Source: Ignelater luminosus (taxonomy: Eukaryota; Arthropoda; Insecta; Coleoptera; Elateridae). From it: a stretch of 64,000 bases of DNA. The DNA is taken from assembly GCA_011009095.1 (NCBI GenBank), contig VTPC01000665.1:47241-111240 (forward strand), read 5' to 3'. Made by a program: the position numbers and the translations under genes. Below are positions 49,123 to 61,290 of the stretch, in pieces; within the stretch, counting starts at the first letter, position 1; each line of letters starts with the position of its first letter. The notes under the pieces are model-generated. The model did no database searches. It was not told the DNA's origin and saw only the letters and a list, made by a program, of their open reading frames with translations.

Positions 49123-49428
49123 TATAAAAAGCGGATGATGCTGTCGTCAAGCTGACTGCTCGGACAAGTTCACACAGCCAAAGCAGCATTCTATTATTCA
49201 TAATTTTTAGAAAAGCCACGCCACCGTGGATTAAACTTGATAGATGTTTTATGAATGAGAATAAACCGGTAGTGGTTAATTTCGTTCTAGATTTTTTAGA
49301 ACTGCTAATTTTCGCTGGTAAATTTGCGACAACTCCAATACGTAGACAAAGACTGACAGTAAATTTAAAATGAATGAGGTTACTGACGCAAACGTTGCAA
49401 TGTCAGCTGATTTTTCATTCATGTAAGT
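49123..49428 (+). promoter_or_regulatory. Candidate host promoter and first coding exon
   Basis: TATAAAAAG at 49123-49131 is followed by a locally GC-richer leader. An ATG at 49370 in an AAA-ATG context opens MNEVTDANVAMSADFSF. GTAAGT at 49423-49428, a consensus splice donor, lies exactly where the frame would otherwise stop. The arrangement fits a TATA promoter, a leader of about 220 bases and a short first coding exon of about 53 bases. No downstream exon was recognised, so this may be chance. Confidence 0.3.
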
Positions 49429-52400
49429 CTATTCCAAAGTTTCAAATAGTACTAAAATTTATTTTATTCCAGTTTAACGGTCGAATTATTTATTTATATA
49501 TTTGTGTTTTTTTTTCTTTTTTATTTCATAACAGTATATAAATACACTGTTTATGTGAGGTTATTCACAGATTATATTTTAAGCGTAAATAGAGTTTAGC
49601 CTACACTAATTTTCTCTTTTCAAGAAACAAATTTCAATTTTTGTGAAAAATATTATTAATTACGTTAAAACTAAAAATAAACGCTTATGCTATCACGTAT
49701 TTCGTCTTTTATTCTTTGTATGCGATAAGGTATTTGTTTAGAACAAAATTATCATAGTCTGCATGCTGTCAAGCACATAAAAAATTGAAATACTTGTAAA
49801 CAGCTTTAACAAAATGACGTGTTTGCAAGGCATACTAGAAGACAGTACTTCACTATCTGTACTTTCGTCAGAATCGTATGTCCAATGACGTTTTGATAAT
49901 TATGTATAAAATCAACAATATGCGTAGAACTTTTGCTAACAAGACCTAAGGTTACTTAAAAGCTAGATTACTCAAGGTTTCTAGAAGATGTATCTGTTTC
50001 TGATTAACAATAAACGAAGCAACATTTAAATGACATAAACAATAATTGAGTAATTGCTTGCTGCAAAGCATATTTTTTTTAAATGTTTTACTTTTACTCG
50101 CTATTACTTATAGTTAACTTATTAACCTAATTCTTATCAAGAAATTACGATAAAGAAGAGGTAACACTGATTAGCAAGTACTTTGTTTTCCTGAGACATC
50201 AGTTGTCAAAAATGCCATGATTAAAAGTGTCAACCTACTGTAATAATTACAAACAAGAAATAATCCAAACGTTTTGTTAGGTGAACAAATACATACTTAT
50301 GATGTGAATAGCATTCTCTTTCCAAATTAATGTAGGCAGTCACTGAAGATATTCTGGCACATAGACAATAATGACGTTAATATCTTTCATAAGTGGATGA
50401 GTGCTGTCCAATCTTGTCTAAGCAAGGACCAAATGAGTAATTTTTGACTGACTATGTGAGTGTGTGCAGGTGGTAGCGAAAATTTTTTTTAGGATGGGCG
50501 CCATCCTACCTGTACCCATCCTGTAGCATCGTCACTGCAAATGAGAGAGTTCTGCTATAACTTTGAATCATAAAGCATGACTAATAGACACAAAATTTCT
50601 TGATATTTTTAACTGTAATCATTTTGTACATCTTAAAATTGGACTTTTTAAGATTTTGGCTTCACTTTCTTCTGTCTAACAGCAAAGATGAAGTCGTCAA
50701 AGATTGATCGATTTTATCACTAAGAGTACTATAAAAATACAATTAGTTCGAAAGTTTAAATCTGGTATTAGACATACTAAATGTCTTGGAAAATATTATT
50801 ACCTTTAAATAAGGTTTTAATAATAATAGCAAGCGTGATTTTGTTAGTCAAATCATTGTCGGATGAAACTTGTGACCGAAAGCTGCTTGACTTATTATTA
50901 TTATATCACGATACCACAAAATATCAAAATGCGTGAAGTGTTTGACTTTGTCTTAAGTATGCACCTTAGGCACTATTATGAAAATTTCTACATTTCACAA
51001 TAACCAATAGGTTAACCTTCTGTAGCTTATTAAGGAACTGAATCTGGATCATACAACACATTTGTTTTACTTTCAACTATAGCCAAGATGTGTTACGTGC
51101 AGGGTGTTTATCTTCAAGAACCTTGCCATGCTGTAATATCTTCTTTGACGGTTTTAAGGCTTTACTAATTTTTGCACTTGCATAAGTTATTGTTCTTGTG
51201 GACAAAACAAGTGAACATTGGTGCCGTCTTATCTTCTTGTAATATGCTTGAATGATTATTTTGTATTGGCACATTAGATAGTATTACCCTGTCTCTTTTA
51301 AATTCTGTGCTGATTTTTACATTGATTACGTTCTCCACTAAAATGAAGTTACCAGCTTCTTTCGTCAGCATTCTTTTATTCAGTTATTTATTGGTAATTT
51401 TGTTGCCGATCTTAAAAGAGATCTTGCGAAGATATTTACCCGGTGCAAATCAACTGTTATTGGCTTTAATGATGTTATCACTTTGACTTCTCGACTTTCC
51501 ATCTTTTTAATTCTGCTGATGCATATATTATTTGCTAATATTGTCTTTAATGTCAGTGTTTCTGGCGTTGAACAATTCTCAAAAGAATTTCAATTTTTTC
51601 AAACACCGTTTCTATTAGGTTCTTAGGCATTTGAATTTCAACCATTGATGATGCTATCTTTCGCAGACTAATTTCAAACGTTGCACTCAAATAATCTGCA
51701 CAAAAAAACATTATTGAAATAAAATCAGAAGTTTACTAAACAGGATATTGTTTGTAGAGTAGAAGAGAAAAGTTAGAATAGAAACACATCTGTGTGGTAG
51801 TGTTCGATACAGAACAAAAGGCTAGGTAAGTTTGAGATTAGTGGTTTTTGCTATCTTTTATTGTTTCGAAGTTATAAGAGCTTAGAGGCAAAAATTCAAC
51901 TCATTTTTATCGTTTGATTAGACACTTTCATCTCCAATATATTCTTGAATCTACTTTGAGGTCTTTTACAGTGGAGCAGCTTTCTTTATCATATTGACTA
52001 AGGTTTCGCAACCGTTAGATGATCGAGTTTGATGATGTGTCCATTTTGAAGCAATGATATTCTCGTACATGTGTTTTATTGTTATGTTTATTTTAAGGTG
52101 TAGCTCGTAGAGCAAACAAAGTCATCACAGTTGAATAAACTGTTTTTTTCTGTAAAGTCTAAAAGTTTGTTGATCGCATGATGTGAGGGTTAATCTTTCT
52201 TCAGGGTTCCAGAAAAGCATGATTACATCATTAACAACATCAATAATGACTTCTTCTTTTGTTGGCGGGGGAATTATTTTGGAAGTGCATCGCTGGAATT
52301 TAATTTTGATCCCCATTTAGGTTTGAAGAATTTTCAACATTTAACCAATTAGGCATGTAACCAAGACACCATGTGCCTTAACCATCAACGAACTTCTATA

Positions 52401-54599
52401 TCATATTACACATAATTTCAGACATATTTGGAGTATTGTAATACCATATTTTAGATTTTCTTGTCTACCTAAATTGTATTGTGTCCATTTGTGGGCCCAC
52501 CCAATAGCAATAGTCTTGGCACGTGCTTGTTAGGTATGATTCTCAAATAACAATAAAGTAAAAAGCAAATCACAATCCATTATAAAATGTCAGCTGTATA
52601 AATTATGACATTATCAGGCTTATGTGGATTAAATAAATCGGAAATAAAATTTTCTAAATTAGCACGAGGTTGTTATTTTCAAGAAAATACTACCATGTTC
52701 TTTGAAGATATACGTCTAGCAATCAGCTACCAGTATTTAGAATGAAAACAGTTTTACGATTTGTCGACTTCAAAATGTTGAAAATCCCTTCCAAGTGCTA
52801 ACTGGCAACAAGCACACGTTCAAATGCAAATATTGTTCAGCAAATTCATTGTAGTATCTAAAGTGTTCATAAATTTTTTATAATAAACATTCATTTATAA
52901 TATAACATTAACCAAGCTATCAGTAAAAAAGGACAAATATTAGTACAATAGAGGTTAAATAGAACGTTCACTATACAGTTCCTAGAATAATTTCGTTATC
53001 TTGTTTCAATTCAAACACTGGAAAATATGGGAATTATAAAACTTTAATTCCCAGTTAAGTTCCAAGGTTAAATCTAATTGAAACAAATGTTGGGTATTCT
53101 TAAAAAATTGTTTTATTTATGACTTTAAAAATAAATTCTTTGGAAGAGATTAGAAAAAGACCTTGAATCCGTTGAGAAAATAAAATTCAGAAGTTAAATA
53201 TGGAGTAACCAAAAATAGGTAAATCACGAGAAAAACTGCTTAAAATATAACTTTTCGTGTGTTTTCAACTGATATAAAACTGTATTAGTGCGGTTGTAGA
53301 GTTGTATGTTTGCTATTTTCTTACCACCTGTAACTCGTTCGTTGAAAGTTGGTTTATTTATAGTATGTTCTTTTTTGAGGTTACCTTCCTATATTTTTGA
53401 CCCCATAACGATTCTAGCTACAGGCATTATTGCTTCTATTAAATTTGACATTTAAAGGATATAAGGGTTTTAATAATTATAATATCAAAAATCTGTTTTC
53501 GGGGAAATTTCAGTTTAATTGTTAATCTTAATTATAAACAGAACTGCTGTTTTAAAAGGATATGAAAATACGACTGGAAGAAGCAGAATATTTATTGAAT
53601 CGTAGAAATGAAAGAAAGTCGATGTCATTATCGTTAAAATAACGATTTTCTTGTATAGCAAAGTATAGTAACTGTCTCGCTGTAGCCATAGTCAAGTCTG
53701 CTTTATACCATATGAACAATAAAAGTTCTTTAGTGTTTGCCAAGGAGAAATGAACTTATGTCTGCTTAATTTATCCATTTTTCTTTCTAGATCTGAGATT
53801 TCCTTTTTACTTGTAACGTATTATTTAAGAGGCGGTAATTCGAAGCCTCATAAAATTAAATTTTTCCAAAATCGCAATAAAGAACTAGTTAGTAGAGTAA
53901 AGCGAAGTCAGCGGTAACGTGATTCTTTTTTTGTACGATTTTGTTGCTACCTATAAGATATTTGTAAATGTCAAATTAATTATGTGAAGTACAGACTACC
54001 TCAAAATGAAGTATTACTGTTTCAAATTTTATATATTAATTTCAAGGTTTCAGAAAAAAATCCAATGTGTATCTCGTCACTAAGTTCGTAATGAAAAATT
54101 GCAGTTTATTGCCTTGGTGCACAAATAACCTAACTATTTTCACACTTTATTAAAAACTGCACTAGTATTTTTAATATTTAATTCTGGAAATTCTGGAGAA
54201 TTTTCCTAATTTCTTTATAATAAATTTGGTTTGTTTTATAAGAAACGAAGTTCATTGTTTAAGAAAAGAACACGTGACCTATAATGCAGTTGAAGAGAGT
54301 AGATTACACACTGAAAGGTTGTCACAGCAACGGTAGTAACCTTGCAAATACAATTGGTGATAAACTGATAAGCGTTATTATTACGCTTTCTAAGGCCGTG
54401 TACCGTGCGTAAACTAATTGTGAAAGAAAGTATTGGCAAACTAAAGCTTTAGCGCCTCTCACCGTATACCTAGAAGGTTAAAAACCATCTACTATTGATT
54501 CGGATGCTATAGAATAAGTTTAAAAAATGTTTTGATAAAATGTAGGTATTTCAGCAAAGTAATTGTTATGGTTAAAACAAAAATTTAGTTCCACTAACG
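49429..54599. other. Unassigned A+T-rich DNA
   Basis: Minus-strand frames at 51077-51371 and 52125-52316 lie in the same direction and might be pieces of a decayed protein-coding element, but show no motif I can name. AGGATGGGCGCCATCCT near 50494 is a short hairpin. Confidence 0.35.
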
Positions 54600-55450
54600 G
54601 TAATGGTAATTAAAGTTAAGGAGAGCTGTATAAACCCACCATAACTTAGAACGACAACGAATAAGTTACGATGACGACGACTGCCATCCCAAGTTGCTGT
54701 TACACACCTGCAAGACCTAAATCCGCCTTGTTGTTGATTTCCCATTCGACTTCGATAAAAAGAAAGGATCATCTGCAAGCTGCTGCTGGACTGCTCCCAT
54801 CTTTCTGTTAAGTGTGCGATCTCTAGAGAATTCCTTTTGTAGATACGCACTTAGAATTTTTTGAATCGCCTACTAGAAACCTTGCAAATTTGACCTTTAT
54901 TCCCCAGAAAAAAAAAACAAAAAAGACTCGAGTATCCCAGACCAATTCTTTTTGGTAACGTCGATAACTTGCTTACAGATTTGAAGAACATCCTATAAGT
55001 CATTCCTCCCCGAGAAGCCTGCTTCAGAGTCCAAGGAGGACGATCTAGCATGTCCTGTTGGGAATCTGACTAGAGACTCCCCCCGTGTCTGGTTGAGGGC
55101 CCTTACATAATGTATAACAGGTCGTAGAGCGCTCCAGTAGTTAAGATGGTGATGATTAGCGGTGCTCACATTCGAGGGAAACAAGCCAATTGTTACAGTT
55201 TTCAGTGATTTCCCGTAGTTATGCAGGTGGTAATTTTCACGGATCTTACCACAGTTCACTTCAACAGATCGCAATTTTGTCTACGTACCGTACTGACACA
55301 GAGACGAATCCGGTTTGAATTTTTCTTGTTTCCCCGGACAGCTTGCCATTGCCGAAGAATATCGATAGAATATCCAGTAATTTTATATTTTACAGCAAAA
55401 ACTTGCGATTATCCAAACCGATGTGACAGAATTTCACTTTAAAATATTAT
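54600..55450. other. GC-richer unassigned block
   Basis: This block is visibly less A+T-rich than its neighbours and has overlapping minus-strand frames of 66-93 codons (54572-54850, 54851-55051, 54993-55274). None shows a recognised domain. It could be a dispersed repeat, part of a transposon or host exons. Confidence 0.3.
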
Positions 55451-56724
55451 CTTGGATGAAGAAGCATTTGGATTGATAGAAAATTGATTAACAAAGCTCT
55501 TACCTCATTGGGACTAAAACCAAATTAGAATTATGTAATAAATAATCATATAAAACATGCTGTGAGTTTGTCCGATAAAAATCTCGATATTTTAAAAGCC
55601 CTAGAAGGAATATTAAATTAGATATAATAAAAACAGTAAGTAAATAATATATTTTCAAGTTGTGTCTTAATAAGATATGCGTTTAGATACGAGTACTTAC
55701 GTATGCATATGCATAATTAATGTTATAAGCCAATTTACAGACAACGGCAGGTTAAATCACTAATTCATAGAAACCATTGAAGTGCTTGATAATAATCTAG
55801 CATTGACAAACAAAACACGGTATCAGAATCAAATGTTTGCTTATATTGTACGATCTTTCAATTTGTAGGCGTTTCACTTGTATTTACTGCAAGAACACAA
55901 ATAAAAGAAATAAAGATACAAAAAGCGCAGTTTTAAAATACCTAAGATGTTTCAAAACAAATTGAAGCCAATGTTGAATACAAATAATATTTTTTCTAGA
56001 ATTTTAAAACAAAGGAAGGCGTTCAACAATAGACATTGATTGTTATGGGAGAAAATTGCAACAATGAAATGCAAACTTCAAAGTAGCCCGTAATAGGATT
56101 GTTTGAATTTTCATTCATATTTATACCGGCAATGTACTTGGAATATTTACTTTACGTATCTGTTTTTATGGGTATTCTAAAGTTTTTTACAGTTCAACTA
56201 CTACGTACCATTGCTGAATTCTAGCCTTGTTTTTTTGCAGAACCCCTGCATTGAAAAGAATACATTGTTATGCGGTATAGTTACCAGGAAAATGATAAAT
56301 ATGCTAATGCCAGGAATCAAGCAAATATAATTATTATCGGAATTGATAAAGCGTAGTTTTATCAAATAATAACTAGAAATTGTTTAGGGAGATTTGGGGA
56401 CTTTCCTGAATTTAAGCCTGCGATCGGGAATACATACTAGTTAGTATAAGGAAAAAAATATTCCGCATAATTCTTTCGTTCTGGGAAGTACTGATTTAGT
56501 TCGGAAATATTCTGTATTATTAGAACGGTATTACTTTTTTTAATATTAACAAAAAAGAATGATACTATTATCCTAAAATTGTTATTGTTAGATTGTGAAT
56601 CACTAACTTTTAATGCTAGAACAGTAAATTATACATTAATTTGAGCAAATTTTCATTTATTATTTATTATTATATAAAATCAAAACATGTTTCAACAACG
56701 AGACTAACCTTGTGCTTATGCTTA
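55451..56724. other. Unassigned A+T-rich DNA
   Basis: No gene or element recognised up to the mariner. Confidence 0.4.
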
Positions 56725-56726
56725 TA

Positions 56727-56757
56727 AAGGGTTTTCCAATAAGAGGTGTTATTTTGA
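56727..56757 (+). repeat. Left terminal inverted repeat of the DD41D mariner
   Basis: 31 bp, one mismatch to the right repeat (GGG here, GAG-equivalent there, at base 4). This is the transposase-binding and cleavage end. Confidence 0.93.
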
Positions 56758-56831
56758 TATTCAAAGAAAAGTGCCATTTTTTAATATAAATGATCGGATG
56801 TTTATTTCATTATAAAGAGGAAGGTATGCCG

Positions 56832-57917
56832 TTAATAGTGGAAAATAACATCAGGCAAATGACCACCACGACCACGCTTACAGGACAATATCCTTTTCAT
56901 GAAATTTTCCATAACCAAATCGCAAAGTGGCTGCCCTATGTCCTCGATAGCCTCACGAATTCCATCTTTGAGGTCTTGAATCGACGCTGGGCTGTTGGCG
57001 TAGACCTTCTCTTTCACGTGGCCCCAAAGAAAGAAGTCGCAAGGTGTTAAATCACAAGATCTCGGTGGCCAATTGTGATCACCTCTTCGAGAGATAACAC
57101 GGTCCGGAAACTTTTTCCGTAAAAGATCAATGGTTTCGTTGCTTGTGTGGCACGTAGCGCCGTCTTGTTGAAAGTAAACGTTGTCCAGATCAATACCATC
57201 CAATTCCGGCCATAAAAAATCGTTAATCATCTCTCGATAGCGCAATCCAGTCACCGTAACTGTTGCTCCAGCCTCATTTTCAAAAAAGTAAGGTCCAATG
57301 ACTCCACCGGACCATAAACCGCACCAAACAGTCACACGTTGAGGATAGAGAGACTTTTCAACAATAACTCTTGGATTTTCTGAGCCCCAGATCCGACAAT
57401 TTTGCTTGTTGACGAAGCCACCGAGGTGGAAATGGGCCTCATCACTCAAGATGATTTTTCGATGGAATTCTGGATCATTTTCATGCATTTCAACGACCCA
57501 ATCAGCAAAGACACGACGTTGTTGATGATCGGCCGGCTTGAGTTCTTGTGTTAACTGGACTTTATAAGCCTTAAGACCCAAATCTTTATGCAAAATACGG
57601 TGTAATGACGTTTGTGGAATGGCTAATTCCAAAGAACGACGAGGAATGGACAAACCTGGGTTTTCTTTAACACTTTCGGCTACAACAGCAATATTCTCGG
57701 CTGTTCTTGAGCGACGTGCACGGGTTTTATTCTTCACATCACTAACTTGTCCCAAGAGCTCGAATTTTTTCACCAATTTCTGTATTGCGGTCCGACAAGG
57801 TGCTTCACGGTGACCCAAAAATGTTCGAGTTTTACGAACCGTCTCTGCCAAATTTTCACCATTTTTATAGTGAATTTTAATAATTTCAATGCGTTGTTGA
57901 AGCGTGTATCGTTCCAT
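56832..57917 (-). CDS. Mariner-superfamily transposase, DD41D type, 361 aa, intact
   Basis: A cut-and-paste DNA transposase that acts in the nucleus on the element's terminal repeats and inserts at TA. The N-terminus (residues 1-55, MERYTLQQRIEIIKIHYKNG onward) is an HTH of the DUF4817-like type. A basic hook, RARRSR, lies at 66-71. A second HTH covers about 75-112 (PQTSLHRILHKDLGL). The RNase-H-like catalytic domain shows D159 (ILSDEAHFHLGG), D252 (YFQQDGATCHT) and D294 (DLTPCDFFLWG). There are 41 residues between the second and third Asp, the DD41D group that includes rosa. Length is close to the usual 340-360 aa. The start is the ATG at 57915-57917 and the stop is TAA at 56832-56834. No frameshift or internal stop is present. 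No host promoter is visible. The family is sure at superfamily level; the DD41D label rests on aligning the third Asp with mariner's SPDLAPSD block. Confidence 0.95.
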   Translation of the reverse strand: MERYTLQQRIEIIKIHYKNGENLAETVRKTRTFLGHREAPCRTAIQKLVKKFELLGQVSDVKNKTRARRSRTAENIAVVAESVKENPGLSIPRRSLELAIPQTSLHRILHKDLGLKAYKVQLTQELKPADHQQRRVFADWVVEMHENDPEFHRKIILSDEAHFHLGGFVNKQNCRIWGSENPRVIVEKSLYPQRVTVWCGLWSGGVIGPYFFENEAGATVTVTGLRYREMINDFLWPELDGIDLDNVYFQQDGATCHTSNETIDLLRKKFPDRVISRRGDHNWPPRSCDLTPCDFFLWGHVKEKVYANSPASIQDLKDGIREAIEDIGQPLCDLVMENFMKRILSCKRGRGGHLPDVIFHY

Positions 57918-58000
57918 ATTTATTAATGGCGTAGTTTCTACTTGTCAAATGTCAAAAAATGATAGCTTCAAAAGTGACATCTACCGAAATAGCGGGCTAT

Positions 58001-58031
58001 TCAAAATAACACCTCTTATTGGAAAACTCTT
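58001..58031 (-). repeat. Right terminal inverted repeat of the DD41D mariner
   Basis: Inverted partner of 56727-56757, immediately followed by the TA duplication. Confidence 0.93.
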
Positions 58032-58033
58032 TA

Positions 58034-60930
58034 TTAGTGGCAACCCTTAATATCAAAAACTAATTTGTTCAATAGCTAACATTGACTTTATATGCAAGAC
58101 AGATTTATCACTAAAATCTGATTCATTCTTAGGTTATTTCAAAGAGAATAAAATAATAAAAAATGTGATAATTAAAGTTTATATAATTGTTATTCTCTTA
58201 GCAGGTTTCTACCTGCTACCCTAAAATAAAATAAAAAAACAAAACTAAAAAGTATTTTACAAAATGCAAAACCGTTTGAAAAAATCATGAAGTTTAGCAA
58301 GTTCTGTTAGGCATGCCAGAATGTTTAATACCTCACTAGAACAGTTCTTTTAAAGACTAGGACGTCAATAATAATTCATTCAACTTGTAGAGTTGTTAAT
58401 CTTAACATGTCTATTAAATATTCTTAAGTAAATTAATTATTTGTAGTACATGTAGAAAACTAGATCTCGCGTAGGACTCGAACTTATATTTCCAATAAAC
58501 ATCGATCACAGCTTTACATTAGTAAATACTTAATTCTTTTTCTCTGACCAATGTTAAAGATGTTACAAAAGCAAACATAGAATGTAGGTTGTTTCCTACT
58601 GTTTACTCGTTGGCATGGTGAATCGTGCAAGAAAGTTTTCCCGCACGATTTGTCACGGCAATGCGTACAGATCGAAAAAATCGGTCTACTATTATTTACT
58701 ATTTACGGAATAAAACAGCTAATATCTTACTATTGTGTTAATTGTGTTAAATAAATTATTATTGGCCGCAGAAAAAGCATGGTAGGCAACTCGCAAGAAT
58801 TAACTCATTTTCGCACTAGTATGATTCCAGCGCGACCAGTAGGAGTCATACACATAGAAAAATGAGCTTCATTCTATGCTCGTTACGTAATATATTATTG
58901 TAATCGTTTTGTGAGGTGTGTAAAAACGTAATACATAACTAAATATATAAGTTTATACTATCTATAATAATATCCATTAAAATTTCTGAATCTTCTGTTA
59001 CATCTCCACGCATAACCGTTTAGTAACTTTCACAGTTATTACTCTGTACTAAATTCTTAAGTGTAATACCCATTAATATGTTACTGTGTTTTGTATCATC
59101 AATTTTCTTTCTTACAATATCCTTTTCTATTTCATTTTTATATTATTTATGTTCTAATCGTCCTGAGCGTTTGTAAAGTGAAATCTTTTATATGCCATAT
59201 CACTTCTTTTAATTGCTTCCTTCATCTCTGTTTACTTCTTTTTTCTGACATTACTATTTTCATTTTTGGTTGTCCTTCATCTATTACTTGTATTAATTGT
59301 AATAGGAAAGTTTTAACTTTCACCTGCAAATCGTTAATCGTATACTCAAACTGTAATACCTTTAGTTTATCTGCAATTTTTATATCACATCCCTAATGTC
59401 CTCACGAATACAAATTGTTTTTGGTTAAACACTTCTTCCAATCGGTTTAATACTTATTCCACTGTGACTTAAAACTCTAGGAACATCAATGACTTTAGTC
59501 TTACGTTTCCTATCGTTTATTAACACTAGACCAATCATAGTCCTTGAAGTGTCCGTTATGTTTGTATCTTCCTCCACTATTTCTATGAAACCATTATCAT
59601 TAACACATCTTTTCAAGCGATTAAAATATGTTAATCTACCTTCAAATTAATATTAACATCCCACAACCAAAAGCTTTGTTACTATATGCAAATTATTTTT
59701 TTATAAGTTTTTGTTTTGTTGCTAGGATTGAAAACCCCTTAGACGATTGAAAATCGATCCTAGATGCAATGAAACTTAGAACATGTCCGGGAACAAGAGA
59801 AAGCCTGACAATCCTACGTCATAAATAGTATTTTGATTTCAATTAATATTTCTGTCACTACTATTAATTCATTTTGAAACCAAGAAACGTTTTCTATAAA
59901 TCTATAAACAGTTTTTGGTACAAAGTGCTTGTAACCAAAACAAAAATTGCCCGTTAATTATTGTAAAAAGAAAATTCTTATTTTGTAACGGTCACTTTTC
60001 ACTACCGTTCCATGTGGTTGCTAAATCTGGATATTTAGTGTGTTTTTGAATTGTTTTATAGTTTTAATGATTTTTTGAATCATTTAGGGTTATTGAATTT
60101 TTCTACTTAATTATATTGTTGCTAACAAGACAAAGGATATTTCTTCCGCCTTTTAACTTTATTTTGCCTTTTTGAAATCTGACAGCTGAGACCTGTTTCA
60201 TGGTGAAGAGGTTTATGTTAGACCAGACGGAAAGTTTAAAATCCGAGTACGCGCTAGGTCGGCATTTTGAGCGGGAAGTTGTATTAGTGCTTATAAGTTC
60301 TTTAATTGCTAATTTTGTGGGTGCGACAAGCCTCAGCTTTGTGAGGGTAAGTGGAGTGTATCTTGGTTCTTTTTTGATCTCATAGGTGTTGTTTGATCCT
60401 ATTTAGCTTGTTCCGGAGGCTGGAATTTTGTGAGACCATCATAATTGTTCTCGCCATAAACTGAGGACGGAACCGTAGCCTTCGTCAACTCGAGACCTAC
60501 CTAAGTGTCGGTGTATGAATTCTGGATCTTCATCTGCAACTCCAAGGGACTGACTGTCGATTTAGCTATGACTATTTTGCTTTACAATTACTTAATTATG
60601 TATTGACTAGTAATGTTAGAAATATCTTAATTAACAAACCAAGACAAAGGCCTTTTTCAGATTTGGTTGATAGATTAAAACAGTACTCTTTTCACAACTG
60701 TTATCGTTTATTGCAAACTTTGACAGTCAGCTGTGAGAATAGTGGAGTGCATGACGTCATACCGGTGCAAATTCTTTTCATTTGTTGTTAAAAAAAGTTT
60801 CCAGATATTACATCTAATTTTACTTAGTAATACTAAAATTAAACAAAAAATAACTCGTAGAATTATCAGTACAGCATCATTTATAAAATATAAATGCATA
60901 AAATGGAAACTCATGTATTTACAGGAAGAA
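58034..60930. other. Unassigned DNA
   Basis: A 63-bp hairpin lies at 58804-58866. 60180-60560 is locally GC-richer and could belong to the decayed retroelement that follows, but no LTR ends could be fixed. The minus-strand frame 59425-59616 is hydrophilic with no recognised domain. Confidence 0.35.
58804..58866. repeat. 63-bp imperfect hairpin
   Basis: CTCATTTT pairs with AAAATGAG at the base. After a small internal loop, GTATGATTCC pairs with GGAGTCATAC (one G-T pair), leaving a loop of about 13 bases. The size is like a small-RNA precursor, but the internal loop is large and the stem short. Confidence 0.4.
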
Positions 60931-60939
60931 ATTGAAAAC

Positions 60940-61290
60940 GTTAAAAGAAGAAATCGTTGAACCAGCAAATTCTCCATGATGCTCACCTGCTCACAGGGTT
61001 AGTAAAGCTGACGGAAGCTAGAAGCTAATTGGCGACTGCAATTCCAGATAGTTACCTAATACCTGATTTACATTCATTCAAATACAAGGTAACGGGTAGC
61101 AAGATATTTTCAAAATTAGATTTTCAAAAGGCTTGCTATCATAGAACGATTCATGAAAAAGTCATTCCAAAAAAAAACAACAATTCCTGCTCTAGTTAGT
61201 GCTTACCAATATGAACAACTTAGTTTTGGACTAGACAAGAACCTGTTTCGAAAAGATTTATCTCGATCTTTTACATTTATCAACTGATTG
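60940..61290 (+). mobile_element. Ty3/gypsy-like reverse transcriptase fossil
   Basis: Conceptual translation shows, in the usual order, pieces of the pol reverse-transcriptase domain of Ty3/gypsy LTR retrotransposons. These include an EPANSP-type start, a DGS-type block, SKIFSKL with DFQKA, and IHEK. The fragment covers only the first part of the domain. It is heavily broken and old. No flanking LTRs were delimited, although GC-richer DNA upstream (60180-60560) may belong to it. Confidence 0.7.

Larger units (their letters stand above)
56727..58031 (-). mobile_element. Intact DD41D mariner transposon
   Basis: 1,305 bp with 31-bp terminal inverted repeats (56727-56757 and 58001-58031) that differ at one position. 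They start AAGRGTTTTCCAATAAGAGG. TA flanks both sides (56725-56726 and 58032-58033), the classic mariner target duplication. The only gene is one uninterrupted transposase on the minus strand. Non-coding space is minimal: about 75 bases between the gene stop and the left repeat, and about 83 between the right repeat and the start codon. Intact ends, an intact gene and a clean target duplication point to a recent insertion and possible present-day competence. Every other transposase in this window is broken. Confidence 0.95.

Noticed and set aside
56790-57050. Plus-strand 86-codon frame
   Set aside because: Antisense shadow of the intact mariner transposase.
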